Source: Morinoia aosen (Eukaryota; Arthropoda; Malacostraca; Amphipoda; Talitridae). From it: a DNA stretch of 64,000 nucleotides. Positions 61,585 through 64,000 of the stretch are shown one piece after another. Location of the stretch: the NCBI GenBank assembly GCA_030386875.1, contig CM059562.1:66834201-66898200 (forward strand). Direction: 5' to 3'. The first letter of the stretch is position 1. Every line of letters starts with the position of its first letter. A program made the position numbers and the translations under genes. Below the pieces are notes generated by a model that was not told the origin of the DNA, did no database searches, and saw only the letters and a program-made list of their open reading frames with translations.

Positions 61585-62270
61585 TATATTGAATACGAGG
61601 GTTTCATTCATATTTTCCATTACTACAATGACGAAGGGTTCATCCGACAGTACTGTGGGACCCAATTTAAAACCGAGAAAAGTGTATCGGTAAGCAAAAA
61701 TTTTGGATTACTTTCGTTACTTTCTAATTGAGATACCAAAATTTACATAAATAAGTTCTTCCATCAATGCAATTTACATTCGATTGATACACAGTCTTAC
61801 ATTAGTAAATGGTGAAATTCTACTTTTGCTTGCTTGGTTGGTTGGTCCGTTTCTCTTCCATGCTCTTTAAGGATCCTTAATGACCGTAGCTGTATATAGG
61901 AATTTCACCTGGGCATAAGTACAAGAATATGTTAATCGGGGGGTACTTTTAGGATGGATATATTTGTTTGTTATCCCCATCTGGAAAATTCGTCCAAAAA
62001 AATATCAAATCCCGTCATTGGATCTTTTCCAGATAAGCCCCGCCACTAATACAACACAAAATTTCAACTACTTATAACTTTCGAGATAATGCACTTATCG
62101 ACTTGAAATTACTCTCAAACGAAATTTTAAAATATTCTTTCGTTTTAGAGTAATTTGAGTTCGATGGGTGCTATATTTAATAAGTTACAAGTTGGTGAAC
62201 TTGAGTGCTGCATTAGTGGCGGGGCTTATCTGGAAAAAATATCCGCCATTTTTAAGTGGTCGTGTACACT
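61585..62270 (+). repeat. Dispersed repeat, copy B
   Basis: This is the second copy of the repeat at 11873-14338. It has GGTTTCATTCATA running straight into TTTTCCATTAC, where copy A has the mariner-like element. It has only a short TTGC/TTGG run at about 61825-61850, where copy A has 675 bp. It carries a 213-bp foldback element (62025-62237) that copy A lacks. Homology ends around GTGTACACT at 62262-62270. Confidence 0.8.
62025..62237. mobile_element. 213-bp foldback element (MITE-like)
   Basis: Two arms of 100 bp (62025-62124 and 62138-62237) are near-complementary along their whole length around a 13-base loop. The outer end is TTTTCCAGATAAGCCCCGCC and the inner end is AAACGAAA. GGATC and ATATCC just outside extend the pairing imperfectly. 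It encodes nothing. It interrupts copy B of the dispersed repeat, which supports arrival as an insertion. The superfamily cannot be told from the ends alone. Confidence 0.88.
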
Positions 62271-64000
62271 GGTATATGTATCTGTAAAATAAATATGTAT
62301 TTTGAATACGGGATTATAGGATTGAATTGCGTAATAATAAAGGTAAATACCCTTCCGTAACCTCCTTCCATCTATAGTTGTTCAAGCGTTTTCAACTTAT
62401 TGGCGTCGGTTCGCTCCAGTCTATGTCTGTCCGCAGTTAAATGAACATATTTTTCTTGGCAGGTTTAATTCCTGTTCGGTATGTTCAAATTTGTGTCTGC
62501 AGTTTTTAGTAATGTCGGTTTCTCTGGCCTGTCAAGAGCCAACCTTCTTTCTCGTAATTTCTGCCCTAACTTGTAGAGTTCTTTCAGGGCAATAATTCCA
62601 AAACCGTGTGATCCTATTTGTTGCCACTTAACGAGTCTATGATTTTTATGCTATTTTTGTTCTGTGAACGCTTCTCTATGAATATTACTTATGTACTTCG
62701 TTCTTGTCTGTGCGCAGGAACAATAATTGGAGCTCTTTCATAAATTCTAATAAATCCAAACGTCAGTTTCAAGGCTCCATATGTCTCCATATAAACCCGT
62801 ATTTCAATTACTTTGGGGAAATACGTAAAAATGTCAAAATTGTATTCACCGACCAAACAAATTTCAGTTTTCTTTGTATTGTGCTAGTTGCCTGTCACGT
62901 GTCATTGCCTCTCTAAAACTCACCTAATACTTTAAAAAGTTTAATCTAGACCCGGTAAGCACTTTTTTGCCATGTTATAATGCGGTAAAGATCTGGAGGT
63001 AACGAGGGCAACGCAGAAATTAAGAATGATCTCTCGCTGGATGTCTCTTTCAACGGGGCGACTTTCGGTAAATGTTCTCTTCGATTTATGCCTTGTTTGA
63101 TGCATATTGAACTGCATATTACTTCATTATCCAAAATTATGATATAATTCTGTATAAAAACAAGTATTTCATAGTTATCTGAGCAATTTCGAAGTTAAAT
63201 GCTTCACATTTTAACGCCTATGGTATTCAAGATGGTACTTTGAGAGACGTCGGATTACTGTTTCCGTGTATAAATCCCCTTTGTTTAACTGGACAAGCAA
63301 TTCAGCCGAGCATTTCAACTCTTGTCAGGAACGTGAATGCTTGAGAGCTGCATATTACTGACAAAAAATAGGTTCTTATACGTTTTCGTGCTCCTATGTA
63401 GCCTGATAATGAACGTTAGAGCGATGTTACTTGAAGTTCCTCAATATTCAAGTCATCCGATGCAAAGATTCAGGTAAGATGGATGGGATCTTCGTGCCAC
63501 TGACGCTCTTTTTACTAGTATAAAGGCTGGACAACTAATAACATTTTTTGTATTGAAATGCATTCAGATTTACAACAACAAACGCTGTGCCTTGTGACTG
63601 AATGAATACTTCCATTTGGTGAGGCAAAATCCATCCATCCATCCTAGTCTTCAGTAAAAATAGGCAGCTCTGAACTTAGTCCTCAAAGTAATACATTTAT
63701 GAACAGGTCTTATAATTTAAGAAACACGCACCGAGGTAACACACCACAGAGCTGCCGACCTTCAATCAATACATTCTTACTCATCGACTGGGTGGTGTTG
63801 ACTGAATGGACTCACGAGTAGGTTGTCAACTGAGTTGAAACTCACTATCGCACTGTGCTCACACTGCGATGCTTTTCAAAACAGAAATCATTTACTTTCA
63901 AGTTAATTCTGTTGAACAGCTAACCATCATGTGTTTGAGTTACAATTTTTTAAATTCGTTTTTTTAATGTCTGCAGTCTCTCTCTGCCTTTGCCTCATAC
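62271..64000. other. No recognised gene
   Basis: Short frames only. A (CATC)3 run lies near 63633. Nothing else is recognisable. Confidence 0.5.

Overview
This window looks like repeat-rich, non-coding DNA from the nuclear genome of an invertebrate animal, most likely an arthropod. The evidence is the AT-rich composition, the dense stop codons in all six frames, the absence of operon-like gene packing, and the mobile elements present: a Tc1-like DD34E transposon, a DD41D mariner-like transposon, further Tc1/mariner fragments and a Helitron 3' end. Nothing here pins the species. No host protein-coding gene, tRNA, rRNA or CRISPR array could be recognised. The non-repetitive open frames longer than 100 codons are about as many as chance would give at this base composition.

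Layout. 1-3.7 kb: nothing recognised. 3.75-4.52 kb: a 42-bp tandem repeat that reads as a 14-residue repeat, a CpG-rich stretch, then a 45/48-bp tandem repeat. 4.5-9.7 kb: nothing recognised. 9.72-17.0 kb: a nest of mobile DNA. It holds a complete but dead Tc1-like element (9719-11316), an 88-bp hairpin (11351-11438), a mariner-like element (11905-13267) inserted at a TA inside a dispersed repeat, a 675-bp TTGC/TTGT microsatellite in that same repeat, and a 2.6-kb element (14339-16969) with long terminal inverted repeats built from 42-bp units and a fragment of an IS630/Tc1-type transposase. 19.5-20.56 kb: the helicase C-terminus and hairpin-CTAG 3' end of a Helitron. 21.9 kb: a 22-bp tandem repeat. 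25.0 kb: a small mariner transposase scrap. 31.3 and 34.5 kb: degenerate tandem repeats. 43.2-43.7 kb and 54.1-54.7 kb: two unrelated minisatellites, both with 24-bp units and about 22 copies. 44.7-45.5 kb: a second Tc1-like pseudogene. 61.6-62.3 kb: a second copy of the dispersed repeat from 12-14 kb, lacking the mariner and the long microsatellite but carrying its own 213-bp foldback element.

The most informative observation is the comparison of the two dispersed-repeat copies. The 61.6-kb copy shows the site before the mariner inserted and before the microsatellite expanded, so the order of events can be read from this window alone. Every transposase seen is broken. These loci therefore record past mobile-element activity and not a working system. 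The nearest thing to an undescribed entity is the 14339-16969 element, with its unequal arrays of 42-bp subterminal repeats, its many GAGAC motifs and a perfect 22-bp palindrome.
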